DNA of 64,000 nt from Bacteroidia bacterium (GTDB lineage: Bacteria; Bacteroidota; Bacteroidia; Flavobacteriales; Flavobacteriaceae), in contig JAUIDI010000002.1 in assembly GCA_030428705.1 (NCBI GenBank), positions 434,001 to 498,000 on the forward strand. The letters are read 5' to 3'. The notes beneath the pieces were generated by a model. That model saw only the letters and a program-made list of their open reading frames with translations, was not told the origin of the DNA and did no database searches. The stretch's first letter is position 1, and every line of letters starts with the position of its first letter. Both the position numbers and the translations under genes were made by a program. Positions 21,901 through 29,945 of the stretch are shown piece after piece.

Positions 21901-22272
21901 TTCCAATCATTGCTTTTGTTAAATCAGGGTAATGGTAGTTTTGAAAGTAGTCCACTTCCCATTCAAGCGCAACAATTTCCGATTATGGGAAGTGTCTTTG
22001 CCGATATCAACAAAGATGGCTTTTCAGACTGTATTGTTGCCGGTAACATCTACGAAACTGAAGTGGAAACCCCGCGACTAGATGCAATATCAGGAGAGAT
22101 ACTGCTTTCAAACGGAAAAGACGGATTTACAGTAATGGACCATATTACTTCAGGCTTGTATTTGCAAGGCAATACCAAGGACATTGTTTTGCTCGGTTTC
22201 AAGAATGGACCCTTGCTGTTACAATCACGAAATGACGATCGTTTAAATGCTTACAAATTCGGTCGAAATTAA
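18904..22272 (+). CDS. FG-GAP/VCBS-repeat lipoprotein with ASPIC/UnbV domain
   Basis: Lipobox LISC; many DxDxDGxxD repeats (DYDNDGDLD, DLDNDGDLD, DINNDGLKD); RGYMSAQENTSHFGLGNTTNIDTVTVEWLDG ASPIC motif. Confidence 0.9.
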   Translation: MKRLRLYLLISFFTLISCKSDLKEKESSEAQKGNEKSSQSKIFEKIGSEHSKINFANSIKENLETLENLFSFDYFYNGAGVGVEDLNNDGLLDIFFCGNQVDNKLYINQGNLVFKDISEEAGINVGKKWSNGVTFVDINDDGLKDIYVSQGGPNQRLSRKNLLFINNGPSPDSGQISFTEKASDYGLMDMGITTQSAFFDYDNDGDLDCVVMNENEIYGVDPINFYNLVSQNVEAQHFNSSRLYRNDKGKFVDVTKNAGLERPIFGLGLCVSDINKDGFLDIYIASDYYIPDVLYVNNGNGTFSDRIKDYTQQISYYGMGIDIADINKDSREDIFVLDMSSSDHIRSKTLMASMNTGRFNYLVNEAGFHYQYMYNSLQLNIGNNKFNNISQLTNMANTDWSWSVLMTDYDHDEDADVFITNGYRRYALDNDLQNRVYEIQKKYGKNVPVEIKKQLYESMPSEKLANVLYQNNGGLSFKTNAQEWGLEDYSFSNGAAQGDLDNDGDLDLVVNNMDEKAFLYKNLTSERNAGNYLRVKTVGKTSEPFAKIKVSYDGKSQFIEQKRVRGYMSAQENTSHFGLGNTTNIDTVTVEWLDGRIEKKTNVKPNTTVRFDIENAKNPIHANEHDEPIFVQMEAQNFGLDFVHRENFYDDFETEILLPYKQSTFGPYISKGDVNGDGLEDIFVGGASGQAASLYLQESDGFKKQKTDAFEEDMGFEDMESIFFDLDGDKDLDLYVVSGGSEFAENSSFYQDRIYLNDGSGVFTRHKEPVLQSFPKSGKTVAIIDFDKDGDSDLLVGNRTIPKRYPQYSPSVLYENDNGVLKNVTAEIVPELENFGVVNSILATDFDNDGWQDFIAVGEWTPIGFFKNRNGKLNLISDSDSDVLKSKGWWFSIDETDINNDGLKDYIVGNVGLNLKFKASKKKPFKIYSNDFDGNGTNDVVLSKQYKGEYVPVRGRECSSQQMPFIKEKFGTYSEFANATLVDIYGEELSKSYEEEVTEFQSLLLLNQGNGSFESSPLPIQAQQFPIMGSVFADINKDGFSDCIVAGNIYETEVETPRLDAISGEILLSNGKDGFTVMDHITSGLYLQGNTKDIVLLGFKNGPLLLQSRNDDRLNAYKFGRN

Positions 22273-22279
22273 CTAATAA

Positions 22280-22313
22280 TTGGACCCTAACCGTTTAAAA
22301 ATCATTATTTTTG
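22280..22313 (+). promoter_or_regulatory. Putative Bacteroidota promoter (TTG-N23-TATTTTTG)
   Basis: TTG 22280-22282 and TATTTTTG 22306-22313, 22 nt before ATG 22336. Confidence 0.5.
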
Positions 22314-22335
22314 TTAAGAACATAAATTTATAATT

Positions 22336-23076
22336 ATGAAAAAGATTTTTGGTGCACTGATGATATTCGGTGCATGCAGTTTAGGCTTAGCTCAGTACGC
22401 GGGTCAGGCATCAACAACAATGTCGGCTGGAGGTGGACAAGGAGCAACAGGTCAGATTTATGATCTTATGGGTCCTATAAGCGAACGAAACGCCAAAACG
22501 GCAGAGAAATATGTTGATTTTCAAGGTTCACCCTATGTTTCGAATACGTTTTTACCTACCACCATGTACTATGGCGTTGAAAATGTAGGTCGAATTTTTT
22601 ATCGGCATAATGCCCTTAACGATGAAATTGAAATCAGACAGACCAATTCGGACGAAGAGCCATTAAAAAGTTTATCAAGGGATAAAGAAGTTGGTATACT
22701 TGTAGACGGCAAAAGATTGAGTTTTAAAACATTTGTAACCTCAAAAAAGAAGACCCTTAACGGATACCTTTTGAATTTAATGGATGGAGAAACCTACAAA
22801 TTGTACAAAAGAACGCATGTCAAGTTCACGGAAGGAAAACCTGCCGCCAACTCATTCGTAAAAGCCGTACCAAGCAGGTTTAGTCAGTTCACAGAGTATT
22901 ATTTGCAAAAAGAAGGTGTGAACCGAATAGATGAGATTTCGCAAAAGAACAGCAAATTGTTAAAACTTGTCGAAGGTTCAAAAAAAGAAGAGCTTAAGAA
23001 TTATTTAAAGGAAAATAAATTGAATATCAAAAACGAAGCGGATTTGATCAAAGCTGTTGAGTTTTTGAATCAATAA
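22336..23076 (+). CDS. Conserved hypothetical secreted protein
   Basis: Signal peptide MKKIFGALMIFGACSLGLAQ; long ORF with promoter and terminator. Confidence 0.75.
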   Translation: MKKIFGALMIFGACSLGLAQYAGQASTTMSAGGGQGATGQIYDLMGPISERNAKTAEKYVDFQGSPYVSNTFLPTTMYYGVENVGRIFYRHNALNDEIEIRQTNSDEEPLKSLSRDKEVGILVDGKRLSFKTFVTSKKKTLNGYLLNLMDGETYKLYKRTHVKFTEGKPAANSFVKAVPSRFSQFTEYYLQKEGVNRIDEISQKNSKLLKLVEGSKKEELKNYLKENKLNIKNEADLIKAVEFLNQ

Positions 23077-23099
23077 GAGTTAAATACTTTTTTTGAATG

Positions 23100-23127
23100 A
23101 AACCATCCCATAATTATGGGATGGTTT
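23100..23127. terminator. Bidirectional-type terminator palindrome
   Basis: Perfect 28-nt palindrome AAACCATCCCATAATTATGGGATGGTTT followed by T-rich run. Confidence 0.85.
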
Positions 23128-23145
23128 TTATTTTATCTTTAACCC

Positions 23146-23889
23146 ATGCAAAAGGTTACGCAGATTTATGGAATCAGAGCCGTTATAGAGGCCATCAACA
23201 GTGGGGAAACTATTGAAAAAGTTTTTATCCAAAAGGGACTCAAGGGTGATTTGTCGAAAGAACTTGAAAGTGTATTGAGAAAAAACGGCGTCAATACCTC
23301 GTACGTACCTTTCGAAAAGTTGAACCGCCTGACAAACAACAATCATCAAGGCGTCGTGGCCAATATTTCCCCAATTGCTTTCCACACGATTGAAGAACTT
23401 GTCGAAAAATTGATGGCCGACGATAAAAAAAAGCCTCTTTTTTTGCTTCTGGACCAACTGTCGGATGTACGTAATTTCGGAGCGATAATCCGCACTGCGG
23501 AGTGCTGTGGCGTAGATGGGATAATAATCCAAAAGAAAGGTTCGGCACCGGTAACATCGGACACGATAAAGACTTCGGCAGGGGCCGCTTTCAAAGTTCC
23601 CATTGCCAAAGTCGACCATATCAAAGATGCGGTTTTCTATCTTCAAGCTTCACAAATTTCTGTAGTAGCCGCCACCGAAAAAACGGAAGACACCCTCTAC
23701 GAAATTGATTTCAAAGGCCCATGCGCCATAGTCATGGGATCGGAGGACAGAGGAATATCTCCGTCAATTTTAAAAACAGTCGATCATCGTGCAAAAATTC
23801 CCCTGTTCGGTACTATCGGATCACTGAACGTTTCGGTAGCCTGCGGTATATTCCTCTATGAAGTGGTGCGGCAAAGATCAGGTTCTTAG
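23146..23889 (+). CDS. rlmB: TrmH/RlmB-family 23S rRNA (guanosine-2'-O)-methyltransferase
   Basis: IYGIRAVIEAINSG; LLDQLSDVRNFGAIIRTAECCGVDGIII; MGSEDRGISPSIL; GSLNVSVACGIFLYE (SpoU motifs). Confidence 0.93.
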   Translation: MQKVTQIYGIRAVIEAINSGETIEKVFIQKGLKGDLSKELESVLRKNGVNTSYVPFEKLNRLTNNNHQGVVANISPIAFHTIEELVEKLMADDKKKPLFLLLDQLSDVRNFGAIIRTAECCGVDGIIIQKKGSAPVTSDTIKTSAGAAFKVPIAKVDHIKDAVFYLQASQISVVAATEKTEDTLYEIDFKGPCAIVMGSEDRGISPSILKTVDHRAKIPLFGTIGSLNVSVACGIFLYEVVRQRSGS

Positions 23890-23943
23890 CAAGTTGTTGA
23901 TGTCAAACCTGTAATACATTGTTGTTTACGAATACCGCCCCAC

Positions 23944-24678
23944 CTACTCTCCTTCTTCATTTTTCTCTTTAAAGTGATAGGTAATCTTAAGTGTATCGGA
24001 ATCTTGTTTTTCAGGTTGCCTATCTATAAAGTTTCCATCTTCATCGAACTGTTGTAAAAAAGCATCGTTTTCTTCGTCAAAATCCTCACGCTCCCAATCG
24101 AATTTCTTGCCAACCGGAATTTTGGTCTTTACAAAAATGGCCAGTATGATTCCCGCTACAAAACCGCCCAAATGACCTTCCCACGAAATTTCATCTTTAA
24201 CCGGAAAAATATACCAGAGTAAGCTTCCATAGATGAATACCACCATCATCGACAAGGCGACCAACCGATAATATTTGGTAAAAATACCTTTAAAAAAAAT
24301 GAAGCTGGCCAAAAGATAGATAACCCCACTGGCACCTATGTGGAATGAAGGTCTCCCTATGGCCCAAGTGATAAGTCCAGAAATCAATATGCCCCAAACG
24401 AGAACCTTTAGGGCAATCTCGCGATAGAAATAGAACAATGAAGCCAGCAAAATGGCCAAAGGAATGGTATTGTTATACAAATGTGCCAGCGAGCCATGTA
24501 TAAACGGACTCAGAAAAACCCCTTTCAGGCCAGAAAATGTTCGTGGTTCGATTCCCAGGGAATTGAAATTTACCTGAAAACGCAATTCGACCCAAAAAAC
24601 GATCCAGATCAGCAACACCGCCGCCAAAGGCACGATTACGACCGAGTTTGAAAACCTGAAATAATGTTTCTCCGACAT
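23944..24678 (-). CDS. Rhomboid-family intramembrane serine protease
   Basis: Multiple TM segments; HIGASGVIYLLASF (GxSG); GHLGGFVAGI. Confidence 0.88.
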   Translation of the reverse strand: MSEKHYFRFSNSVVIVPLAAVLLIWIVFWVELRFQVNFNSLGIEPRTFSGLKGVFLSPFIHGSLAHLYNNTIPLAILLASLFYFYREIALKVLVWGILISGLITWAIGRPSFHIGASGVIYLLASFIFFKGIFTKYYRLVALSMMVVFIYGSLLWYIFPVKDEISWEGHLGGFVAGIILAIFVKTKIPVGKKFDWEREDFDEENDAFLQQFDEDGNFIDRQPEKQDSDTLKITYHFKEKNEEGE

Positions 24679-24790
24679 TACCTAAAATTAGCAATAAGTC
24701 GGCCATAACTGTATAAGCGGTAAGATTGTCATGGAAAAAAGAGGAGTATCCTTTCAAACCGATTTGGGTCGAATATTCTATTTTTGCATT

Positions 24791-26068
24791 ATGAACGAAC
24801 CCCTTGCAGAACGTATCAGGCCCAAAACATTGGCCGATTATATTAGCCAAAACCATTTGGTCGGCAAGCACGGTTCGCTGACCCATCAAATCAAAAAGGG
24901 AATTATTCCCTCCCTGATATTTTGGGGGCCACCGGGCACCGGAAAAACAACTTTGGCCCATATTATCTCAAATGAAAGCGAACGCCCCTTTTACGCATTG
25001 AGCGCAATAAATAGTGGCGTAAAAGATGTTCGTGATGTTATTGAAAAAGCGAAACAGAGTGGAGGCCTTTTCACGTCGAAAAACCCGATTCTGTTCATCG
25101 ATGAGATACATCGTTTCAGTAAATCGCAGCAAGACTCGCTCTTGGGAGCCGTTGAAAAAGGTTGGGTCACCCTTATAGGCGCTACTACCGAAAATCCCAG
25201 TTTTGAGGTGATTCCGGCCCTATTGTCGCGTTGTCAGGTATATGTTCTGAACCCTTTCGGAAAAGAAGACCTTGAAGCCCTGCTCGACCGTGCGATGAAA
25301 CAAGACGTTTTACTCAAGTCCAAAAACATCAAACTTAAGGAGACCGAAGCTTTACTGCGACTTTCTGGTGGGGATGGTAGAAAATTGCTAAACATCTTCG
25401 AACTGATCGTCAACGCCGAAGAGACCGATAACGTTACGATAACCGATAAGTCGGTCCTTGAAAAGATCCAAAAGAATACGGTACTCTATGATAAAACCGG
25501 AGAGCAGCACTATGATATCATTTCGGCCTTTATTAAATCAATTCGTGGCAGTGACCCAAATGGGGCCGTCTATTGGCTGGCCAGAATGATAGAGGGTGGC
25601 GAAGATGTCAAGTTCATTGCGCGACGGATGCTTATTTCCGCTTCAGAGGATATCGGATTGGCAAACCCAACCGCCTTGGTCATAGCCAATACTACATTTC
25701 AGGCAGTCACTACCATAGGATACCCGGAAGCACGGATCATACTAAGCCAATGTGCCATCTATCTTGCCACTTCGCCCAAAAGCAATGCCAGTTACATGGC
25801 TATCGGTAAAGCGCAACAAACTGTCAACCAGACTGGAGACCTATCGGTGCCGTTACGCCTGCGCAACGCACCTTCAAAACTGATGAAGGACCTGGGTTAT
25901 GGCAAAGACTATAAATACGCCCACGATTTTGAAAACAACTTTGTTATCGAGGAATTTCTTCCAGAGGAAATATCAGGTACCGTTTTTTACGAACCTGGAA
26001 ATAACCAAAGGGAAAGGGCCATCAAAGACTTTCTGGAAAATCGCTGGAAAGACAAGTATGGTGGTTGA
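24791..26068 (+). CDS. rarA: Replication-associated recombination protein A (AAA ATPase)
   Basis: MNEPLAERIRPKTLADYISQNHLVG; WGPPGTGKTTLA; FIDEIHRFSKSQQD; start moved to ATG 24791. Confidence 0.95.
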   Translation: MNEPLAERIRPKTLADYISQNHLVGKHGSLTHQIKKGIIPSLIFWGPPGTGKTTLAHIISNESERPFYALSAINSGVKDVRDVIEKAKQSGGLFTSKNPILFIDEIHRFSKSQQDSLLGAVEKGWVTLIGATTENPSFEVIPALLSRCQVYVLNPFGKEDLEALLDRAMKQDVLLKSKNIKLKETEALLRLSGGDGRKLLNIFELIVNAEETDNVTITDKSVLEKIQKNTVLYDKTGEQHYDIISAFIKSIRGSDPNGAVYWLARMIEGGEDVKFIARRMLISASEDIGLANPTALVIANTTFQAVTTIGYPEARIILSQCAIYLATSPKSNASYMAIGKAQQTVNQTGDLSVPLRLRNAPSKLMKDLGYGKDYKYAHDFENNFVIEEFLPEEISGTVFYEPGNNQRERAIKDFLENRWKDKYGG

Positions 26069-26175
26069 CGGTTTGTAGCTGTTGGCCATTGGCTTTTCGC
26101 TTTTCGTTAATGGCCGGAGGAGATTGATTTGAACTTTGAGTTTGAGTTTGGATTTGAGTTTTGAGCCTGATTTTT

Positions 26176-27123
26176 TTAAAACTTGATATTCAGTTCTTCG
26201 GAAACCAATTTTCCCCCATCATAATGCTCAAAATACCATTTTCCATCTTTGGAAAATACCATTCCCTGGCCCGCCACACCCTCGGCCAAGTAGTAATTGG
26301 AAACGGATGTTTTCATGATTTTCAAGAGAATCTTTGGCGTACTATCCACCAGTTGATATCCATTCGGTAGTTCTTGTGCATACAATACCCCGTCGATCTT
26401 TTCTGGGGAATATTCCAAAGCTTGCTCGCTAACATTTTTTATTTCAGAAGATACCGGCTCATAGTTCTGGTACGACTGTTCATTGGTCGTGGCTAACTCT
26501 TCGCTTGCCATATCGACAGTATCGGCCTTTTTATAGTCAGATTCTATCGGCGTTCTGTCTTTATAGCTTTGTCGCTCTACCGTAGACTCTTGGGACACTT
26601 CTTTTTTCGGATAGTTTTTAGCTTCTTCATTTTTTTCTTCCAACTTTTTTACATCACCCTTGAAATTCAAGTTTACCTGATTAGTGTTCTCTTGTTTGGG
26701 TATATAGCTATAACTAAACGAATCGAATGACCTGAAAGCCCCTTTTATGGCTTCCCTATACGCCTCCTTGAAATCCTTCTCCTTGCTTTTACCTTCGACC
26801 GTGGTCATTACGGTTGCCCCGTTACAGTCTTTTAAATGCAGTACGACCTTGGTACTGAACATTGAAGAGCCATCTTCTAAAGAAGTAAGTAGGCCTAAAC
26901 AACGATTACTGTTCAAATCATTCGGCAGGGCGTCATCGTAAACAGCATTATAACCTTTTTGGGTAAAATAATGCTTGACCATGGTACTGGTCTGGTACTG
27001 GTTTTCTTTTTTAAAACCATCAAACTGCTTGGGTACGATAATATATTTATAATCGTTCAATGAGGTTTGACCAAGTGCCATAAAACTTCCTATTAGGAAT
27101 ATTGCCGCAAAATAATTTTTCAT
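26176..27123 (-). CDS. Conserved hypothetical secreted protein
   Basis: Signal peptide MKNYFAAIFLIGSFMALGQ; 315 aa. Confidence 0.7.
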   Translation of the reverse strand: MKNYFAAIFLIGSFMALGQTSLNDYKYIIVPKQFDGFKKENQYQTSTMVKHYFTQKGYNAVYDDALPNDLNSNRCLGLLTSLEDGSSMFSTKVVLHLKDCNGATVMTTVEGKSKEKDFKEAYREAIKGAFRSFDSFSYSYIPKQENTNQVNLNFKGDVKKLEEKNEEAKNYPKKEVSQESTVERQSYKDRTPIESDYKKADTVDMASEELATTNEQSYQNYEPVSSEIKNVSEQALEYSPEKIDGVLYAQELPNGYQLVDSTPKILLKIMKTSVSNYYLAEGVAGQGMVFSKDGKWYFEHYDGGKLVSEELNIKF

Positions 27124-27214
27124 TTTAGCCTACATATTGGGGTTGCAATTCGGTATTGACCAAAAAACATGCCTATTTTGATTTGGTATAGTGATTGTCC
27201 CTAAAAAGTGGGGG

Positions 27215-28648
27215 TCAATTTTTACTTCCCCAAGATATGATATTTATTCCCAACTGAAAAGAAGCGTACCTACTGGCCGCAAGGTTGCGGTAAGCCAGCA
27301 AATTATCAGCCATCAGGTATAGATTCACAGGGCCGGCCTGCAGATTTAACCCCAACCCGATATTGGTCTTGGAGAACTTATCTATGGTATAGGTCGTCTT
27401 GACCGCCATAAAATTGCCAAACCTTCTTTGGTAAAAGGCAGAAAGGGCCATTTGGGGGCCTCTGGGCCTATTGATCGCATAAAGCTGGCCGCCAAGTCCG
27501 TTGACATATTTTGCGCGGTTCCTATTTCTGCTTGCCGGCGTAATACCGCAGTCGCAATCCGCTTGAGATTGTATAGGTTCCCCAAAGTTATACCGAAGTG
27601 AAGCGTACAATTTGGTCGGCCGAAAGGTCAAATAGCTTTTTTCGTCAATCTCAAAAGGAATCAATTCCTCCACCTCGTCAACGAGTTCTTGCCAGAAATC
27701 ATTATCCGGATCCAACAAGTCCTGGGGAAGAATCTCAATGCCCTCTACCGTGGCCTCGCCGTTTAGGGTGTATGTTCTGATATCGTTCGCGTGATAAATG
27801 AAACCGAGATCAAGTAAGCTGGCCGTAAATACGGTCTGCTCATTGAGATCATACGAAAGGCCAAGGTCTAGACCAAGCCCTAAATCGCCTCCGAAAAAAC
27901 CTCTTTTTAAGATCGTTCCTACCAGATTACCTTCTTTTTCGGCATCCCAAACAGCGTTCAGACCCGAAGTGCGCATGCGCATATCGGCGACCAAAGTACT
28001 CGCCAATAAATTGTTCTGTCCTTCGGTAGTAACAAAATATCCCTTGTTTTGGGTCGAATGAAAGTTGATGATGCCCGAGTAAATTTTGGCCCTGATGCCC
28101 CCCGTCAACTTGCCCCCCATTCGTTTGTTGATCCCGAAATGAAAAACATTGACGATTTCACCACGGGTCTTTAGGTCACCGAGATCATATTTTCTATTCA
28201 ACATACCTGCATTTCCCTCAAAACCCAAAAAAGCATAATCTTGAAACCAGTACCCAATGGCATCACCTTCGTTATAAATACCGAAAGAATAGAAATTATC
28301 GGGATTTTTACCGCGGAATCCTACATTCAACAATTCTAATTGATAAGTACCGCTCAGTTCATCCCTTGTATCCATTCCGTGAATGATACGATCACGGAAT
28401 TTATCATTGATATCCAGGCCGTCGTCGGCAAAAATATCATTGACCGAAACGCCACTTGAACCTGCCTGAAAAGAAATACCCGACAAGCCTGGAAAACCCC
28501 CATACCATTTAAAATCGGTCTGGGCACCGGGATTTATCATCAACGATTGCGGAATCTCGGTAAAATCATAAAGTACCTGTTTGTTCTGTGCATGCACAAA
28601 AAGCCCAGCCAACAAAAAGGCACCGTATATAATTTTGGTCATTTTCAT
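27215..28648 (-). CDS. DUF5723-like outer-membrane beta-barrel protein
   Basis: Signal peptide; SLMINPGAQTDFKWYGGFPGLSG; porin-like repeats. Confidence 0.75.
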   Translation of the reverse strand: MKMTKIIYGAFLLAGLFVHAQNKQVLYDFTEIPQSLMINPGAQTDFKWYGGFPGLSGISFQAGSSGVSVNDIFADDGLDINDKFRDRIIHGMDTRDELSGTYQLELLNVGFRGKNPDNFYSFGIYNEGDAIGYWFQDYAFLGFEGNAGMLNRKYDLGDLKTRGEIVNVFHFGINKRMGGKLTGGIRAKIYSGIINFHSTQNKGYFVTTEGQNNLLASTLVADMRMRTSGLNAVWDAEKEGNLVGTILKRGFFGGDLGLGLDLGLSYDLNEQTVFTASLLDLGFIYHANDIRTYTLNGEATVEGIEILPQDLLDPDNDFWQELVDEVEELIPFEIDEKSYLTFRPTKLYASLRYNFGEPIQSQADCDCGITPASRNRNRAKYVNGLGGQLYAINRPRGPQMALSAFYQRRFGNFMAVKTTYTIDKFSKTNIGLGLNLQAGPVNLYLMADNLLAYRNLAASRYASFQLGINIISWGSKN

Positions 28649-29193
28649 TTTAGCCTAAGCCTGAATTCAGCGGAAGATTTTAAGGTAATCTTGGCATCGG
28701 GTATTCCGGAAGTGCTTGTATTATCGCCATTGTTTTGTGCGGTTACCCTAAAATTAGAGGTGTTCGTTATAATATCAATGGGTCGTCCGCCATTGCCATA
28801 TTGAATCTCACGACGATCTATAGCCGTTGGTGCCGGGTCAATGGTAAAAACTTCGGTATCCAGGACATTACCGGCATCATCGGTGAACTCGACCGTAATT
28901 TCCAATTCTTTGCTCGTGGTATTTTCTATTTCATAGGTTATGGTTCCGTCGATAACCCGATCGGCGAATATATTGGTGGCAAAAGCATCGAAATTAAAGT
29001 TCTGGGTGATGACGTTGACCCCTGTAATAGCATTAATATATAGTTCGGGAGCCTCAATGTATAAAATACTTGCCTCGTACGAAGGCGTAATACTCAAATC
29101 GTCATACTGATCGAAATCTTGTTTATCGACACAGTTACAGCATAGTATGAGCAGCAGGAATGTAGTAGGAATATTTCTTAAAATCCGCTTCAT
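28645..29193 (-). CDS. Hypothetical lipoprotein, 4-nt overlap with downstream DUF5723-like gene
   Basis: Cys-rich N-terminal signal LLLILCCNC; overlaps next gene. Confidence 0.65.
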   Translation of the reverse strand: MKRILRNIPTTFLLLILCCNCVDKQDFDQYDDLSITPSYEASILYIEAPELYINAITGVNVITQNFNFDAFATNIFADRVIDGTITYEIENTTSKELEITVEFTDDAGNVLDTEVFTIDPAPTAIDRREIQYGNGGRPIDIITNTSNFRVTAQNNGDNTSTSGIPDAKITLKSSAEFRLRLK

Positions 29194-29255
29194 AGCAAAA
29201 ACCTTTCACGGCCACTTTTATTTTCAATGACCCTAGTGTTTCTGCATATATAACT

Positions 29256-29945
29256 CTACAAAAAGGTTTTTATTTCACTCAAATCGGTTATGATTTGGCA
29301 ATATTCGTGATAGGGATCGTTATGGGCGTTAAAATGCAAGGCGTGAAAACCGACTGCTTGGGCACCCATTATATCCGCCTCAAGATTATCGCCTATCATG
29401 AGTGATTTTTGGGGAGTTGCCCCAGCTTTTTCCAAAGCCAATTCAAAAATGATAGGATTCGGTTTTTTTGCCCCGGCCATTTCAGAATTCACAACTTGGT
29501 CGAAATACTCCCGAATATTCGAATTTTGTAGTTTTTTTTCCTGTATTTCCTGAAATCCGTTGGTAATGATGTGTAGCTTGTAGTTCGGACTTAAATATTG
29601 CAGAATTTCCCTGGTATGTGGAAAAACATGATCGAAAGAGGATAAATGTCTGATGTATTCGTTGGCCAATAAGTCTATCGTTTCATCCGAAATGGAATAA
29701 TCTAGGCGGTTAAATACCGTTTTTAACCGTTGGTAGCGAAGTTCGGCTTTGCTGATCTTTTCCTCGCGATACAGTTTCCAAAAGGAAAGGTTGGTAGGAA
29801 CGTATATCTCCAGAAAGGCATTAAGGTCAACGCCAATGTTATTCTCGTCAAAAATTTTTTCAAAGGTCAGAGATGAATTCTTTTCAAAATCCCATAAGGT
29901 ATGGTCCAAATCGAAAAAAATATCGGTAACGACTCCTCTATACAT
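29256..29945 (-). CDS. YjjG-family noncanonical pyrimidine nucleotidase (HAD)
   Basis: DIFFDLDHTLWDFEKNS; MIGDNLEADIMGAQAVGFH. Confidence 0.92.
   Translation of the reverse strand: MYRGVVTDIFFDLDHTLWDFEKNSSLTFEKIFDENNIGVDLNAFLEIYVPTNLSFWKLYREEKISKAELRYQRLKTVFNRLDYSISDETIDLLANEYIRHLSSFDHVFPHTREILQYLSPNYKLHIITNGFQEIQEKKLQNSNIREYFDQVVNSEMAGAKKPNPIIFELALEKAGATPQKSLMIGDNLEADIMGAQAVGFHALHFNAHNDPYHEYCQIITDLSEIKTFL

Noticed and set aside
26128-26165. Possible CRISPR or tandem-repeat array (TTTGAG run)
   Set aside because: Repeat units are 5-7 nt and degenerate, with no spacers; treated as a low-complexity spacer.
29197-29271. AAAAACCTTT ... AAAGGTTTTT inverted arms near the end of the YjjG gene
   Set aside because: 55-nt loop and partial overlap with the coding sequence; low information A/T-rich arms.
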